This document shows positions 8,601 to 17,104 of a stretch of DNA of 64,000 nt, piece by piece. The notes under the pieces are model-generated. The model did not search any database. It was not told the origin of the DNA and saw nothing but the letters and a program-made list of their open reading frames with translations. Each line of letters begins with the position of its first letter. Position 1 is the stretch's first letter. Origin of the DNA: Streptoalloteichus hindustanus (GTDB lineage Bacteria > Actinomycetota > Actinomycetes > Mycobacteriales > Pseudonocardiaceae); the NCBI RefSeq assembly GCF_900129375.1, contig NZ_FQVN01000001.1:682001-746000 (forward strand), written 5' to 3'. Made by a program: the position numbers and the translations under genes.

Positions 8601-9242
8601 GTGACCCGCATGCCAGGGCGCACGGCCGTCCAGAACGTCCGTGCCCTGCCCGCCAGCACCGTCCCCCCGGCCGAGCTGCCGGCGCCGGCCGAGCAACTCG
8701 CGGCCCGGGCCGCCGAGCTGCTGGGGTGGCGGGGCCTGGTCCTGCCGCCCATGTCGTTACTGGGCCGGCGGGTGGTGCCGGTGGTCGAGCTGGTGCCGGA
8801 CCGGCACGCCGAGCGGCTGTGCTGGGGCGTCGGGCCGGTGACCGACCGGACGACGGTCTCCACGTGGGTGTGGCCGGAGATGGTGGGGCGGGTCCCACCG
8901 CCCGCGGTGCGCCTGGTCGGCGTGCTCGCGCCCGCCCGGCACTGGCGGAGCGCGTTGACCTCGGCCGTGCCGTTCGCCCGGATCTGCTCCGCCGCCGTCG
9001 TCCTCCCGGCGTTGGTGACCACCGGGGACGATTACGTCACCAACGGAATGCTGCGCGCCCGCCTGTACGGGGTCGGGGTGCTGACCGCGGACCCCGACGG
9101 GGCGGTCGGCCTGGAGCTGCCCGGCAGCACCGATGAGGACCGGGTGATCGACGTGGACCTGGCGACCTCGCCGGCGGTCCGCTGGATGCACGAGGTGCTC
9201 TACGACAGGGTGCTGGCGATGACGGCCGCCTCGGCGGACTAG
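8601..9242 (+). CDS. Hypothetical protein, 213 residues
   Basis: I do not recognise the family. The predicted soluble protein has no signal peptide or membrane helix and is rich in Val, Pro and Arg. Landmarks include HAERLCWGVGP, TWVWPEMVG and TTGDDYVTNGMLRARLYGVG. It ends with a helical segment, AVRWMHEVLYDRVL. The GTG start at 8601 follows GGGGAGG (8584-8590) and GGAAGG (8592-8597), and codon bias is typical of the genome. It stands alone 24 bp before an NAD(P)-binding protein that has its own promoter, so shared function is not implied. Confidence 0.7.
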   Translation: MTRMPGRTAVQNVRALPASTVPPAELPAPAEQLAARAAELLGWRGLVLPPMSLLGRRVVPVVELVPDRHAERLCWGVGPVTDRTTVSTWVWPEMVGRVPPPAVRLVGVLAPARHWRSALTSAVPFARICSAAVVLPALVTTGDDYVTNGMLRARLYGVGVLTADPDGAVGLELPGSTDEDRVIDVDLATSPAVRWMHEVLYDRVLAMTAASAD

Positions 9243-9254
9243 TGCGCGCCGCTC

Positions 9255-9260
9255 TACGGT
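9255..9260 (+). promoter_or_regulatory. -10 box TACGGT placing transcription at the start codon of the next gene
   Basis: TACGGT ends six bases before the ATG at 9267, so initiation about seven bases downstream of the hexamer would begin at the ATG itself and give a leaderless mRNA. No purine-rich ribosome site is present in that gap. Confidence 0.55.
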
Positions 9261-9266
9261 GGGGAC

Positions 9267-9923
9267 ATGCGCGTGGTGATCGCCGGCGGGCACGGGAAGA
9301 TCGCACTACGACTGGAGCGGCTCCTCGCGGAGCGGGGTGACGTCGCCGTCGGCATGGTGCGCGATCCCGACCAGGCCGGCGATCTGCACGCGGCGGGCGC
9401 GGACGCGGTCGTCTGCGACCTGGAGGCGGCCAGCGTCAACGAGGTCGCCGCGCACCTGGCCGGCGCGGACGCGGTGGTGTTCGCCGCGGGCGCGGGACCC
9501 GGCAGCGGCGCCGCGCGCAAGGACACGGTGGACCGGGCCGCGGCCGTCCTGGTCGCCGACGCCTGCCACGTGGCCGAGGTGCGGCGGTACCTGCTGGTCA
9601 GCGCGATGGGGCTGGACCGGGCCGAGCGACCCGGGGTGGACGAGGTCTTCGCCGCCTACCTGCGGGCGAAGGCCGCCGCCGAGGAGGACCTGCGGGGGCG
9701 CGACCTGGACTGGACGGTGCTGCGGCCGGGCCGGCTCACCGACGAGCCCGGCACCGGTCGGGTCCGGCTCGGCGCCTCGGTCCCGCCGGGTGAGGTGACC
9801 AGGGATGACGTGGCGAGCGTGTTGGTCGCGTTGCTGGACGAGCCGCGGAGCGCGCAGCTGACCCTGGAGCTCGTCGGCGGTGACGTGCCGGTGGGCGAGG
9901 CGGTGTCCGCCGCTCTCACCTGA
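9267..9923 (+). CDS. NAD(P)-binding Rossmann protein (atypical SDR, YwnB/NmrA-like)
   Basis: A 218-residue single-domain Rossmann protein. The N-terminal VVIAGGHGKIALRL is a GxxGxxG-type dinucleotide-binding loop. VVFAAGAGPGSG, YLLVSAMG and the substrate-side segment WTVLRPGRLTDEPGTG are characteristic of short atypical SDR epimerase-like proteins. The usual YxxxK is present only loosely (YLRAKAAAEEDL), as in this subfamily. The likely role is NAD(P)H-dependent reduction or cofactor sensing; the substrate is unknown. The start is fixed by MRVVIAGG and by the leaderless promoter just upstream. Confidence 0.85.
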   Translation: MRVVIAGGHGKIALRLERLLAERGDVAVGMVRDPDQAGDLHAAGADAVVCDLEAASVNEVAAHLAGADAVVFAAGAGPGSGAARKDTVDRAAAVLVADACHVAEVRRYLLVSAMGLDRAERPGVDEVFAAYLRAKAAAEEDLRGRDLDWTVLRPGRLTDEPGTGRVRLGASVPPGEVTRDDVASVLVALLDEPRSAQLTLELVGGDVPVGEAVSAALT

Positions 9924-10011
9924 CTCTCGGCCCGCCGGTGAGCGGGGAGAGCGAAGCACCGTAGCGGCAATTCTCCTTTCTGCCAAAGGCTTTTCTCGTC
10001 AGAGCCGGTAG

Positions 10012-10020
10012 TTGTCCACA
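10012..10020 (+). other. DnaA-type box TTGTCCACA outside the repeat
   Basis: An exact TTGTCCACA lies 42 bases upstream of the box in repeat copy A, in the 260-base gap downstream of the Rossmann protein gene. The consensus is from Streptomyces DnaA work; function here is inferred. Confidence 0.5.
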
Positions 10021-10058
10021 GCACTCTTCTGAGCCACCGGTTGGGCGATGCGTTGGTC

Positions 10059-10157
10059 GGAGTTGTCCACAGGCTCGCGCTGGGGCGTTGGGCGCGGGGG
10101 CCTGGGCCGATAGGCTGGAGCAGGGCTCGCCCCCCAGGGCGGGTGGGGGCTGTCCCC
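10059..10157 (+). repeat. Dispersed intergenic repeat, copy A
   Basis: One of three ~100 bp intergenic copies in the window. It begins GGAGTTGTCCACAGG, continues through a variable GC-rich stretch of about 35 bases to GATAGGCTGGAGCAGGG, and ends CTCGCCCCCCAGGG then GGGTGGGGGCTG. TTGTCCACA at 10063-10071 matches the high-GC actinobacterial DnaA box, and TAGGCT (10111-10116) matches a -10 hexamer. Copies B and C are at 53748 and 29685. Confidence 0.85.
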
Positions 10158-10184
10158 GAGTGGGTGGGCCGGGCGCACGGGGGC

Positions 10185-11498
10185 TCAGGCCGCGGGGCCG
10201 AGGACCCGGTCGGTGTAGCCGCCGCGGAAGACTCCCGCCGGGTCCAGTTGTCGGCGCAGGGCCAGGAAGTCGTCGAAGCGGGGATAGCGTTCCCGCAGGT
10301 CGGCCGCGGTCAGGTCGTGCATCTTGCCCCAGTGCGGCCGACCGCCGACCGCCCCGCAGACGTCCGCCACCGTCGCGAACCAGTGCCGGTAGGGCATTCC
10401 CACGAACTGGTGAGCCGCCAGGTACGCGGTGTCGCGCCGGTGGGCCGTGGACAGCCAGATGTCGTCCGGGGCGGCCACCCGCACCTCGATCGGCATGATC
10501 ACCGGGTGTTCCAGGCGGGGCACGGCCGCCCGGAGATCCTTGATGACCTCATGGATTGATTCACGTGGAACAGCCCACTCGGTCTCCACGAACCGCACCT
10601 GCCGCCGGGTCACGAACACCCGGTGCGAGCGGTCGCTGTACCGGCGCGGGGACAGCAGCGCCCCGCACACCCGGTTGAGCGGCCGCACCAGGGCGGGCAC
10701 GGCGCGCCCCAGGCGACAAACCACGTCGAGCGCGGTGTTCTCCACCACCTGGTACTCCAGGAAGTGCCGCACTGGGTGCAGCGGCCGCGGCCGCTCGTCG
10801 GCCGGCAGCCGGTTGTTCCGCTTCACCAGCGTGGTGTCACCGTGGGCGAAGAAGTAGAACTCGAAGTGGTCGTTCCCGTCCGCCAGTTCGGTGAACCGGT
10901 CCAGCACCTCGGGCAGCGGCATCGGTCGCTCGTCCGCCGCCAGCGCGTACCTCGGCACGCAGCGCAGGGTCACCGAGCTGATCACGCCGAGCGCGCCGAG
11001 GCTGATCCGGGCGGCGTGGAACAGGTCCGGTCGCTCCCGCTCCGAGCAACGCGCGACCGAGCCGTCGGCGAGCACCAGCTCCAGCGCCGCGACCTGGGTC
11101 GCGAGGCCCCCGAGCCGGGCGCCGGTGCCGTGCGTGCCGGTCGAGATCGCGCCGGCCACGGTCTGCTCGTCGATGTCCCCGAGGTTGGCCATGGCCAGGC
11201 CGATCCGGTCCAGCGCCGCGTTCAGCTCGCGCAGCCGGGTGCCCGCCCGCACGGTGACCAGGTCGCCGTCGACCGCCAGCACCCCGGACCACTCCCGCAG
11301 GTCGAGCGCGACGTCGTTGGTGGCCGCCGCCTCGCTGAACGAGTGCCCGCTGCCGAGCGGGCGCACCGTCCGCCCCTCGTCCGCCGCTCCCCGCACCGCG
11401 TCGACGATCTCGCCGAGATCACGCGGACGGACGAACCTGGCGGGCCGCGCCGCGGCGGTCCGCGCCCAGTTCCACCAGGTCGGGGCGGGGGGAGACAT
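10185..11498 (-). CDS. FAD-linked sugar-lactone oxidase (D-arabinono/L-gulono-1,4-lactone oxidase family)
   Basis: Vanillyl-alcohol-oxidase-type flavoenzyme of 437 residues, oxidising an aldonolactone or related sugar alcohol. The FAD-binding PCMH domain (about 15-190) shows GSGHSFSEAA and GDIDEQTVAGAISTGTHGTG. The C-terminal ALO domain ends with HWGKMHDL, the conserved HWGK motif contacting flavin and substrate, and FLALRRQLDPAGVF. The ATG at 11498 is preceded by GGAGGTGATC, an almost complete complement of the 16S 3' end, implying strong translation. It is divergent from the PLP enzyme across a 74-base spacer that holds GTGAA-N5-TTCAC. Confidence 0.9.
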   Translation of the reverse strand: MSPPAPTWWNWARTAAARPARFVRPRDLGEIVDAVRGAADEGRTVRPLGSGHSFSEAAATNDVALDLREWSGVLAVDGDLVTVRAGTRLRELNAALDRIGLAMANLGDIDEQTVAGAISTGTHGTGARLGGLATQVAALELVLADGSVARCSERERPDLFHAARISLGALGVISSVTLRCVPRYALAADERPMPLPEVLDRFTELADGNDHFEFYFFAHGDTTLVKRNNRLPADERPRPLHPVRHFLEYQVVENTALDVVCRLGRAVPALVRPLNRVCGALLSPRRYSDRSHRVFVTRRQVRFVETEWAVPRESIHEVIKDLRAAVPRLEHPVIMPIEVRVAAPDDIWLSTAHRRDTAYLAAHQFVGMPYRHWFATVADVCGAVGGRPHWGKMHDLTAADLRERYPRFDDFLALRRQLDPAGVFRGGYTDRVLGPAA

Positions 11499-11532
11499 GG
11501 ATCACCTCCGGTGGCGGTGGGGGCGACCGTAC

Positions 11533-11547
11533 GTGAAGGACATTCAC
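11533..11547. promoter_or_regulatory. Inverted repeat GTGAA-N5-TTCAC in the divergent promoter
   Basis: GTGAA GGACA TTCAC lies between the start codons of the divergent lactone oxidase and PLP-enzyme genes, over the expected -35 region for the + strand -10 TACCGT at 11567-11572. It could be a repressor site serving both directions. The arms are short, so chance is possible. Confidence 0.35.
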
Positions 11548-11579
11548 CTTTCAAGGGATGGCGGGTTACCGTGCGGGCC

Positions 11580-12776
11580 GTGACGGCAGACCGGTTCCGG
11601 GCCCGCTACGACGCGGCCACGGCCGACATCGACCCCCCGCTGGCGATCGTCGACCGCGCGGCCTTCGACGCGAACGCGGCCCAGCTCCGGGCCCGGTCCG
11701 GGGGACGCCCGATCAGGGTGGCGAGCAAGTCCGTCCGGTGTGTCGCGCTGCTGCGTCGCGCGCTCGCCCAGCCCGGCTTCGCCGGTCTGCTGTGCTACTC
11801 GCTGGCCGAGGCGCTGTACCTGGTCGACGCCGGGGTGACCGAGGACGCGGTGGTCGGCTACCCCACGGTTGATCGCGCGGCGCTGCGCGCCCTGGCCGCC
11901 GACGAGCGCGCCCGTGCGGCGATCACGATCATGGTTGATGACCCCGCGCAGCTCGACCTGGTGACCGCGGCGCTCGGACCGCGCCACCCGGAGATCCGGG
12001 TCTGCCTCGAAATGGACGCCTCCTGGCGCCCGGTCGGCGGTGCGCACGTCGGCGTCCGGCGCTCACCCGTGCGCACCCCGCGGCAGGTGGTGGCGTTGGC
12101 GCGTCAGGTCCTGGCCCGCCCGGGGTTCACCCTGGTCGGCCTGATGGCCTACGAGGCGCAGATCGCGGGGCTGGGCGACGCCGCGCGGGGCCGGCCGCTG
12201 CGCTCGGCCGCGCTGCGCTGGATGCAGCGCCGGTCCATGGCGGAGCTGTCCGAACGGCGCGCGGCCGTCGTGGCGGCGGTGCGCGCGGTCGCCGAGCTGG
12301 AGTTCGTCAACGGCGGTGGCACCGGGAGCCTCGAACGGACCGCCGGGGACGAGTCGGTGACCGAACTGGCCGCCGGCTCCGGTCTGCTCGGGCCCACCCT
12401 CTTCGACGGCTACCGGGCCTTCCAGCCCCGGCCCGCGGCGTTGTTCGCGCTGCCGGTCGTCCGGCGACCGGCCAGGGGCGTCGTCACGGTCTTCGGCGGG
12501 GGCTACCCGGCCTCCGGCGTCGCCCACCGCGACCGGCTGCCCGTTCCCGTGCTGCCCGCCGGCCTGCGGTTGACCGGGACCGAGGGCGCTGGCGAGGTGC
12601 AGACACCGCTCACGGGCCCGGCGACGCGCCAGCTCCGCGTGGGCGACCGCGTGTGGTTCCGCCACGCCAAGGCCGGCGAGCTGGCCGAGCGGTTCGCCGA
12701 GTTCCACCTGGTCGTGGGGGACCGGGTGGTCGGGACAGTGCCCACCTACCGCGGCTCGGGGCACTGCTTCGGTTGA
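11580..12776 (+). CDS. PLP-dependent alanine-racemase-fold enzyme (D-threonine aldolase / amino-acid deaminase-like)
   Basis: Fold-type III PLP enzyme of about 398 residues. The N-terminal racemase-type barrel shows the Schiff-base lysine in IRVASKSVRC, the strand LLCYSLAEALYL, and EIRVCLEMDASWRPVGGAHVGVR. The C-terminal D-serine dehydratase-like domain has the metal-binding H/C pair near the end (WFRHAKAGEL, GSGHCFG). Relatives are annotated as amino-acid deaminase/aldolase or D-threonine aldolase. The GTG at 11580 is preferred because TACCGT (11567-11572) ends seven bases before it; a GTG at 11571 would extend the protein by three residues. Divergent pairing with a lactone oxidase suggests joint regulation, but no pathway is evident. 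Confidence 0.8.
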   Translation: MTADRFRARYDAATADIDPPLAIVDRAAFDANAAQLRARSGGRPIRVASKSVRCVALLRRALAQPGFAGLLCYSLAEALYLVDAGVTEDAVVGYPTVDRAALRALAADERARAAITIMVDDPAQLDLVTAALGPRHPEIRVCLEMDASWRPVGGAHVGVRRSPVRTPRQVVALARQVLARPGFTLVGLMAYEAQIAGLGDAARGRPLRSAALRWMQRRSMAELSERRAAVVAAVRAVAELEFVNGGGTGSLERTAGDESVTELAAGSGLLGPTLFDGYRAFQPRPAALFALPVVRRPARGVVTVFGGGYPASGVAHRDRLPVPVLPAGLRLTGTEGAGEVQTPLTGPATRQLRVGDRVWFRHAKAGELAERFAEFHLVVGDRVVGTVPTYRGSGHCFG

Positions 12777-12777
12777 G

Positions 12778-12802
12778 CCGGGCCGGGCCGGGCCGGGCCG
12801 GC
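12778..12802. repeat. GGCCG tandem repeat
   Basis: Four or five tandem GGGCC/GGCCG pentamers just after the PLP-enzyme stop codon. A possible hairpin or slippage tract between two convergent genes. Confidence 0.6.
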
Positions 12803-12864
12803 AGCCGGGCGCGGGCCGAACGAGTGATGGTTGCCGCCGGTCGGGTGAAACCGGCCGAACGGGG

Positions 12865-13488
12865 TCAGGGCGGCTCCCCGATCCGGGCCGAGAGGTAGTC
12901 CCTGATCATCGCCTTGGCCTCCGTCACGATCTCCGGAGCGCCCTGCGGGTCGCGGCGGAAGGCCAGGTTCAGCACGGCGTCGGCGGCCTCGACAGCCACC
13001 GCGACGGGCAGCTCCAGATCCCGGGGGGCGAGCCCGAAGTGCTGGACCAGCAACGCCGAGATGCGGTCGGCGATCACCGCGTTGTTGTCCTTGCGCTCGT
13101 CCAGCAACCGGGGGTCGACCACGTCGCCGAAGTGCAGGCGCCCGAAGCCGGGCACCTCCCGGTGCATCCCGATGTAGATGTCGATGACCGAGTCGACCGC
13201 GTCCCACCAGTGCTCGAAGCCGCCCTCCTCGAACCGCGCGAGCACGGTGGCGAGGAACCGGTCCAGGTTGCGCAGGGTCAGGGCCTGCACGACGGCGCGC
13301 TTGTCGGGGAAGAACTGGTAGAGCGAGCCGACCGCGACCCCGGCTCGTTCGGCGATGAGGGTCGTGGTCACCCCGTCGTGGCCCAGTTCGTCGATCAGCT
13401 CGGCGCACGCGTCGAGCATCCGCTCGACCCGTTGGGCGCTGCGTTGCTGAACCGGTCGCCTCCGCAGCGGGGCGGCAGCAGTGGACAC
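12865..13488 (-). CDS. TetR-family transcriptional regulator
   Basis: A 207-residue TetR repressor. The N-terminal helix-turn-helix (about 20-65) reads MLDACAELIDELG, TTTLIAERAGVAVGSLYQFFPDK, the family signature. The C-terminal ligand/dimer domain is helical (FLATVLARFEEGG, PVAVAVEAADAVLNLAF). The GTG at 13486-13488 is chosen because AGGAG lies six bases upstream; a longer frame starting MMGLTRK lacks a ribosome site. It is divergent from the GH1 glycosidase across 135 bases and probably controls that gene, itself, or both. Confidence 0.88.
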   Translation of the reverse strand: MSTAAAPLRRRPVQQRSAQRVERMLDACAELIDELGHDGVTTTLIAERAGVAVGSLYQFFPDKRAVVQALTLRNLDRFLATVLARFEEGGFEHWWDAVDSVIDIYIGMHREVPGFGRLHFGDVVDPRLLDERKDNNAVIADRISALLVQHFGLAPRDLELPVAVAVEAADAVLNLAFRRDPQGAPEIVTEAKAMIRDYLSARIGEPP

Positions 13489-13569
13489 GGGCGGCTCCTG
13501 TTGTCGTGCGTCACCCCCCATCTTGCACGCGACGTCCGCGAGCCACTTTCGAGTGAGGCCCATCACCCC

Positions 13570-13575
13570 TACAAT
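13570..13575 (+). promoter_or_regulatory. -10 box TACAAT for the GH1 gene
   Basis: TACAAT lies 17 bp downstream of a weak -35-like TTTCGA (13547-13552) in the TetR/GH1 divergent spacer. GCGAGAAAGATTCGC just downstream is a partial inverted repeat that could hold a repressor. Confidence 0.45.
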
Positions 13576-13623
13576 GCGAGAAAGATTCGCGTTTGACGTT
13601 CATGTGGGTGACACCCGAGTGGG

Positions 13624-15201
13624 GTGGTGGCGGTGCCCGACCCAACTCCGCGCGGCCCGGCTCTCCCGCCGTTTCCCGCCGGGTTCCCCTGGGCCGCGGC
13701 GACCTCCGCCCACCAGGTCGACGGAGCGGTGGCCGAGGACGGCCGCGGTCCCTCGCTGTGGGACACGTTCTGCGCCACCCCCGGTAGGGGCGCCAGGGGT
13801 GAGACCGGCGAGGTCGCCTGCGACCACCACCACCGGCACCCCGAGGACGTCGCGTTGCTCGCCGAGCTCGGCCTCGGCGCGTACCGCTTCTCCGTCGCCT
13901 GGCCGCGCGTCCAGCCGGGCGGCGGCCCGGCCAACCCCGCCGGGCTGGACTTCTACGGCCGACTGGTCGACGCGTTGCTGGACGCGGGGATCACCCCGGT
14001 CACCACCTTCGACCACTGGGACACGCCCCAGTCGGTCGAGGACGCCGGTGGCTGGTTGAGGAGGGGCCCCGCGCACCGGTTCGCCGGCTACGCGGCGCTG
14101 GTCGCCGATCGCCTCGCCGACCCGGTGCCCTGGTGGATCACGCTGAACGAGCCCTGCGTTGTCACGATGCTGGGCTGCGGCCCCGGCGAACACGCGCCCG
14201 GCCGGACGCTCCTCCTCGACGCGCTGCCCGCCGCACAGCACCGACTCCTCCCGCACGGCCTTGCGGTGCAGGAGTTGCCCACCGCTGGCGCGCAGCGGGT
14301 CGGCATCGCGAACAACCACACACCCGTGTGGGCCGACAGCGCCGATCCGAGCGACGCGGCCGCGGCCGCCGCCTACGCCGACCTGCGCAACTGGCTGTAC
14401 GCCGATCCGCTCCTCGTGGGCGCCTACCCCGATGCGTGGTTCGCCGGCGGGCTGCCGCTGATCGCCCAGCCCCTCGGCTGCTACGGCTTCTACGGCCTCA
14501 ACCACTACGCCCCGACCCGCGTGCGAGCCGCGCGCCAGGGCAGCCCCTTCCCGTTCGACCTGGTTCAGATCACCGGGCGGCCCAGGGCCCACTCCGGTTG
14601 GCCCGTGGTGCCGGAGGGGCTGCTGGAGGTGCTGCTCGCGTTGCGGGCCCGCTACCGGGAGGCCCTGCCGCCAGTCCTCGTGACCGAGAACGGGTGCGGC
14701 CACGCCGACGTGCCGGGTGCCGACCGGACCGCCCACGGTCCCGCCCGCACCGACTTCCTGCGCGATCACCTCGCCGCGCTGCGCCAGGCCGTGGCTGACG
14801 GGGTCGGTGTGCGGGGCTGCTTCGTCTGGTCGCTCCTGGACAACTCCGAGTGGGCCGAGGGCTACGAGCAGCGCTTCGGCCTGGTGCACGTCGACTTCGA
14901 CACCCTCGCCCGCGCTCCCAGAGCTCCTTCCGCTGGCTGCGGCGAGCCTGCGGGACGGCGCCGCCGACGGGGGCGTCAGCTCCCGTCTCCTCGCGGCCTC
15001 CGGCCGGCGCCCCGACCTGGACGGCGCGACGCCGACATGACCAAGGCCCCGGTCCCGGTCCTGCGGACCGCACCCGTCAACCACGTGCCCGCGTCCCGGA
15101 CGACGCCCAGTCGCTTCGAGGGCAGAACCCGGTGCGCGGTGCGAAAGGCGGGTGGCCCACACCGTCCTCTGTGGACGCTTCCTGGCGGGGTGGGCCGGTG
15201 A
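13624..15201 (+). CDS. GH1 beta-glucosidase with frameshifted C-terminus
   Basis: Family 1 retaining glycosidase. The barrel is present from FPWAAATSAHQVDGA through the acid/base ITLNEP (Glu176) and the nucleophile VTENG (Glu355) to the last strand region SLLDNSEWAEGY and RFGLVHVDFDTLA. Near 14920 the frame changes: the expected C-terminal SSFRWLRRACG is readable only one frame over, consistent with loss of one base (probably an A of an AAG codon). In the present frame about 100 unrelated Arg/Pro-rich residues run to 15201. Both catalytic residues survive, so activity is possible, though the tail is foreign. Start choice among GTGs at 13624, 13627 and 13633 is open. TetR control is likely. 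Confidence 0.8.
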   Translation: MVAVPDPTPRGPALPPFPAGFPWAAATSAHQVDGAVAEDGRGPSLWDTFCATPGRGARGETGEVACDHHHRHPEDVALLAELGLGAYRFSVAWPRVQPGGGPANPAGLDFYGRLVDALLDAGITPVTTFDHWDTPQSVEDAGGWLRRGPAHRFAGYAALVADRLADPVPWWITLNEPCVVTMLGCGPGEHAPGRTLLLDALPAAQHRLLPHGLAVQELPTAGAQRVGIANNHTPVWADSADPSDAAAAAAYADLRNWLYADPLLVGAYPDAWFAGGLPLIAQPLGCYGFYGLNHYAPTRVRAARQGSPFPFDLVQITGRPRAHSGWPVVPEGLLEVLLALRARYREALPPVLVTENGCGHADVPGADRTAHGPARTDFLRDHLAALRQAVADGVGVRGCFVWSLLDNSEWAEGYEQRFGLVHVDFDTLARAPRAPSAGCGEPAGRRRRRGRQLPSPRGLRPAPRPGRRDADMTKAPVPVLRTAPVNHVPASRTTPSRFEGRTRCAVRKAGGPHRPLWTLPGGVGR

Positions 15202-15223
15202 CCCGTCGAGCGAGGAGAGGGAC

Positions 15224-16258
15224 ATGTCCACCACGGAACCCCTGACCGGCCGCCGCTGGACCGAGGCGGACATCGGTCGCACCGAACTGCGGCCCACCTA
15301 CCGGGCGGACCTCCGGCGCACGAGCCGGGACGTCTTCGCCGACGCCCCCCACCTCGACTTCTCGCGGTTGAGCTGGAAGGACGTCGGGCGGCCGTACCGG
15401 GTGGAGAACTGGTCCCGGGAGCGGCTGGCCTGGGAGGCCGAACACGGCGAACAACTGCCGGTTCCCCGGGCGTGGGCCATGTTCAACCGGTCCTTCCAGT
15501 CGTTGTTCGACGAGGACCCGGTGGCGTCACGGGTCGCCGCTCTGCGCAGGGCGGGGCTCAAACTGTCCACTTTGGACGTTCGGGCCGCCTACGCCGCGAT
15601 CGGCGAGGTGGTGCGCTCCTCGGTGTGGAACCAGGCGCACCGCGTCGGAGACACGGTGTGGGACCCCAGGGCGAAGCGGTCGCTGTTCGCCGGGCTCGAC
15701 CTCGTCCGGCCGCGCGTCCTGTTCCTGGGCGCCGCCGACGGGTACGAGGCCATGCTGCTGTCGGCGATGTACCCGGGCGGCGAGGCGGTGCTGGTCGACT
15801 ACGACGAGTACTGCGTCGAGGGCAGGTTCGGCGCGTTCCCGGTGGAGTACCCGTTCCTCGGCGTCGATCCGGCGACCGGGCACGAGAAGGTCTGGTACCG
15901 GGACCAGATGAACATCTCCTACGTCGTCTCGGACATCCGCGATCTCGACTTCGGCCCCGAGTTCGACGTGGTGGTCTCGATCGGCCTCGTCGAGCACTTC
16001 CCGGACGAGTACAAGCCGCTCGCGTTCGACTGGCACCGCCGGTTCCTGCGCCCCGGCGGCTACGCCGTCCTCACCACCCCGCGCGTGGCCGCCCGCACAA
16101 AGGCCTTCTACCTGCTCTTCGGCGACCTGATGAACTTCTCCTACCGCGAGTTGCAGAACGTGGCCCAGCTCGGCCTCTACGCCCACGAGAACGGCTTCGA
16201 GGTGCTGCGGCACGGGGTCATCAAGTCGCACAACGGGATCGTCTGCCGCTCGCGCTGA
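15224..16258 (+). CDS. Class I SAM-dependent methyltransferase-like protein
   Basis: A 344-residue protein with a C-terminal Rossmann methyltransferase domain: motif I VLFLGAADGYEAML, acidic residue after strand 2 (AVLVDYDEY), motif IV region FDVVVSIGLVEHFPDEY, and LRPGGYAVLTTPR. The first ~150 residues form an extension of unknown fold. Motif I has GAADG instead of the usual GxGxG, yet the surrounding geometry is kept. The ATG at 15224 follows GAGGAGAGG. It is 22 bp after the frameshifted GH1 reading and is followed by a strong terminator. The substrate is unknown. Confidence 0.8.
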   Translation: MSTTEPLTGRRWTEADIGRTELRPTYRADLRRTSRDVFADAPHLDFSRLSWKDVGRPYRVENWSRERLAWEAEHGEQLPVPRAWAMFNRSFQSLFDEDPVASRVAALRRAGLKLSTLDVRAAYAAIGEVVRSSVWNQAHRVGDTVWDPRAKRSLFAGLDLVRPRVLFLGAADGYEAMLLSAMYPGGEAVLVDYDEYCVEGRFGAFPVEYPFLGVDPATGHEKVWYRDQMNISYVVSDIRDLDFGPEFDVVVSIGLVEHFPDEYKPLAFDWHRRFLRPGGYAVLTTPRVAARTKAFYLLFGDLMNFSYRELQNVAQLGLYAHENGFEVLRHGVIKSHNGIVCRSR

Positions 16259-16301
16259 ACCGGTCCCCCGGGAACCGACGTCTGCGGGCCGTCCGACACG
16301 A

Positions 16302-16352
16302 AGGAGGACCGCCGGCCACTGTCGGGAGGGGTGAGTGGCCGGCGGTCCTCCT
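16302..16352 (+). terminator. Strong rho-independent terminator after the methyltransferase
   Basis: A perfect 19-bp stem (16302-16320 with 16334-16352; arm AGGAGGACCGCCGGCCACT) closes a 13-base loop and is followed by the pyrimidine-rich CTTCCCTTCTTTC. Confidence 0.9.
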
Positions 16353-17104
16353 CTTCCCTTCTTTCGGGGTTGTGGCGCGGCCGCACGGAGGGACCCCGGG
16401 TGGAGGGCGGGGGTGGGGTCCGGTGCGGACATCGCGCCACGGGCTGCGGCCGGGAGGACAGCCGCGCTCGGAGGGGGAGCGTGGTGTTCGCGGCGGTGCC
16501 CGTCCGGGGTCACGGGCACCGCCGCGAGGTGGGATCCGCGGACCGACGCCGGTCGGGGGGAGGGGAGTGCGGCGGCATCGGCCCGCGGAGCTCGGGTGTC
16601 CACGGGGTTCGTGTGTCCACTGTGGAGTTGTGGGTGGCGGGGTTTCGGTGGTCCCGGCCCGTTGGCGGCGCCGGGGCTGTGTTCTCCGCTCGCTGGCGGG
16701 AAAACCGCCGACGTCGGTTGCGGTTGTCTCGGCGGGCTCGGCGCGCGCCTTGAGGGGCGGTGAGCCGGGTTCATCCGGGTCGGGGGTTCTCCCCGCGGTG
16801 CTTGCCTCGAACGGTGGATCAGCGGTCGAGGCCGGAACACCGGGTGTCCACTGTGCTCTTGTCGCTCGTGTCGTCGCTGTTGTCGTTGGCGTCGCTGGTG
16901 TCTCTGCCGTCGCCCCCGTCGCGTCTCCGGCCCTCGGGGCGGGCCGGGGGCATCGGGGTCAGCGGGGTCAGCGGGGTCGGGATGGGTTCCGGCGGTCCGG
17001 TCCGATGCGGTCGGGGGTTCGCCCGGTCCGGACCGCCGCCCACATGGCGGCTGTTCGGCCCGCGGTCAGGGTGGGGCCTGGCCCGCGGGAGTCCGACCGC
17101 CAGC
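16353..17104. other. Long low-complexity intergenic region
   Basis: About 750 bases without a convincing gene. Several open frames exist on both strands, but their products are Arg/Pro/Gly-rich and lack conserved motifs. It includes GGGGTCAGC direct repeats (16953-16980), GTCGCT/GTCGTC-rich runs (16860-16925) and TCCACTGTGGA (16616-16626). It may be decayed sequence. Confidence 0.55.
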
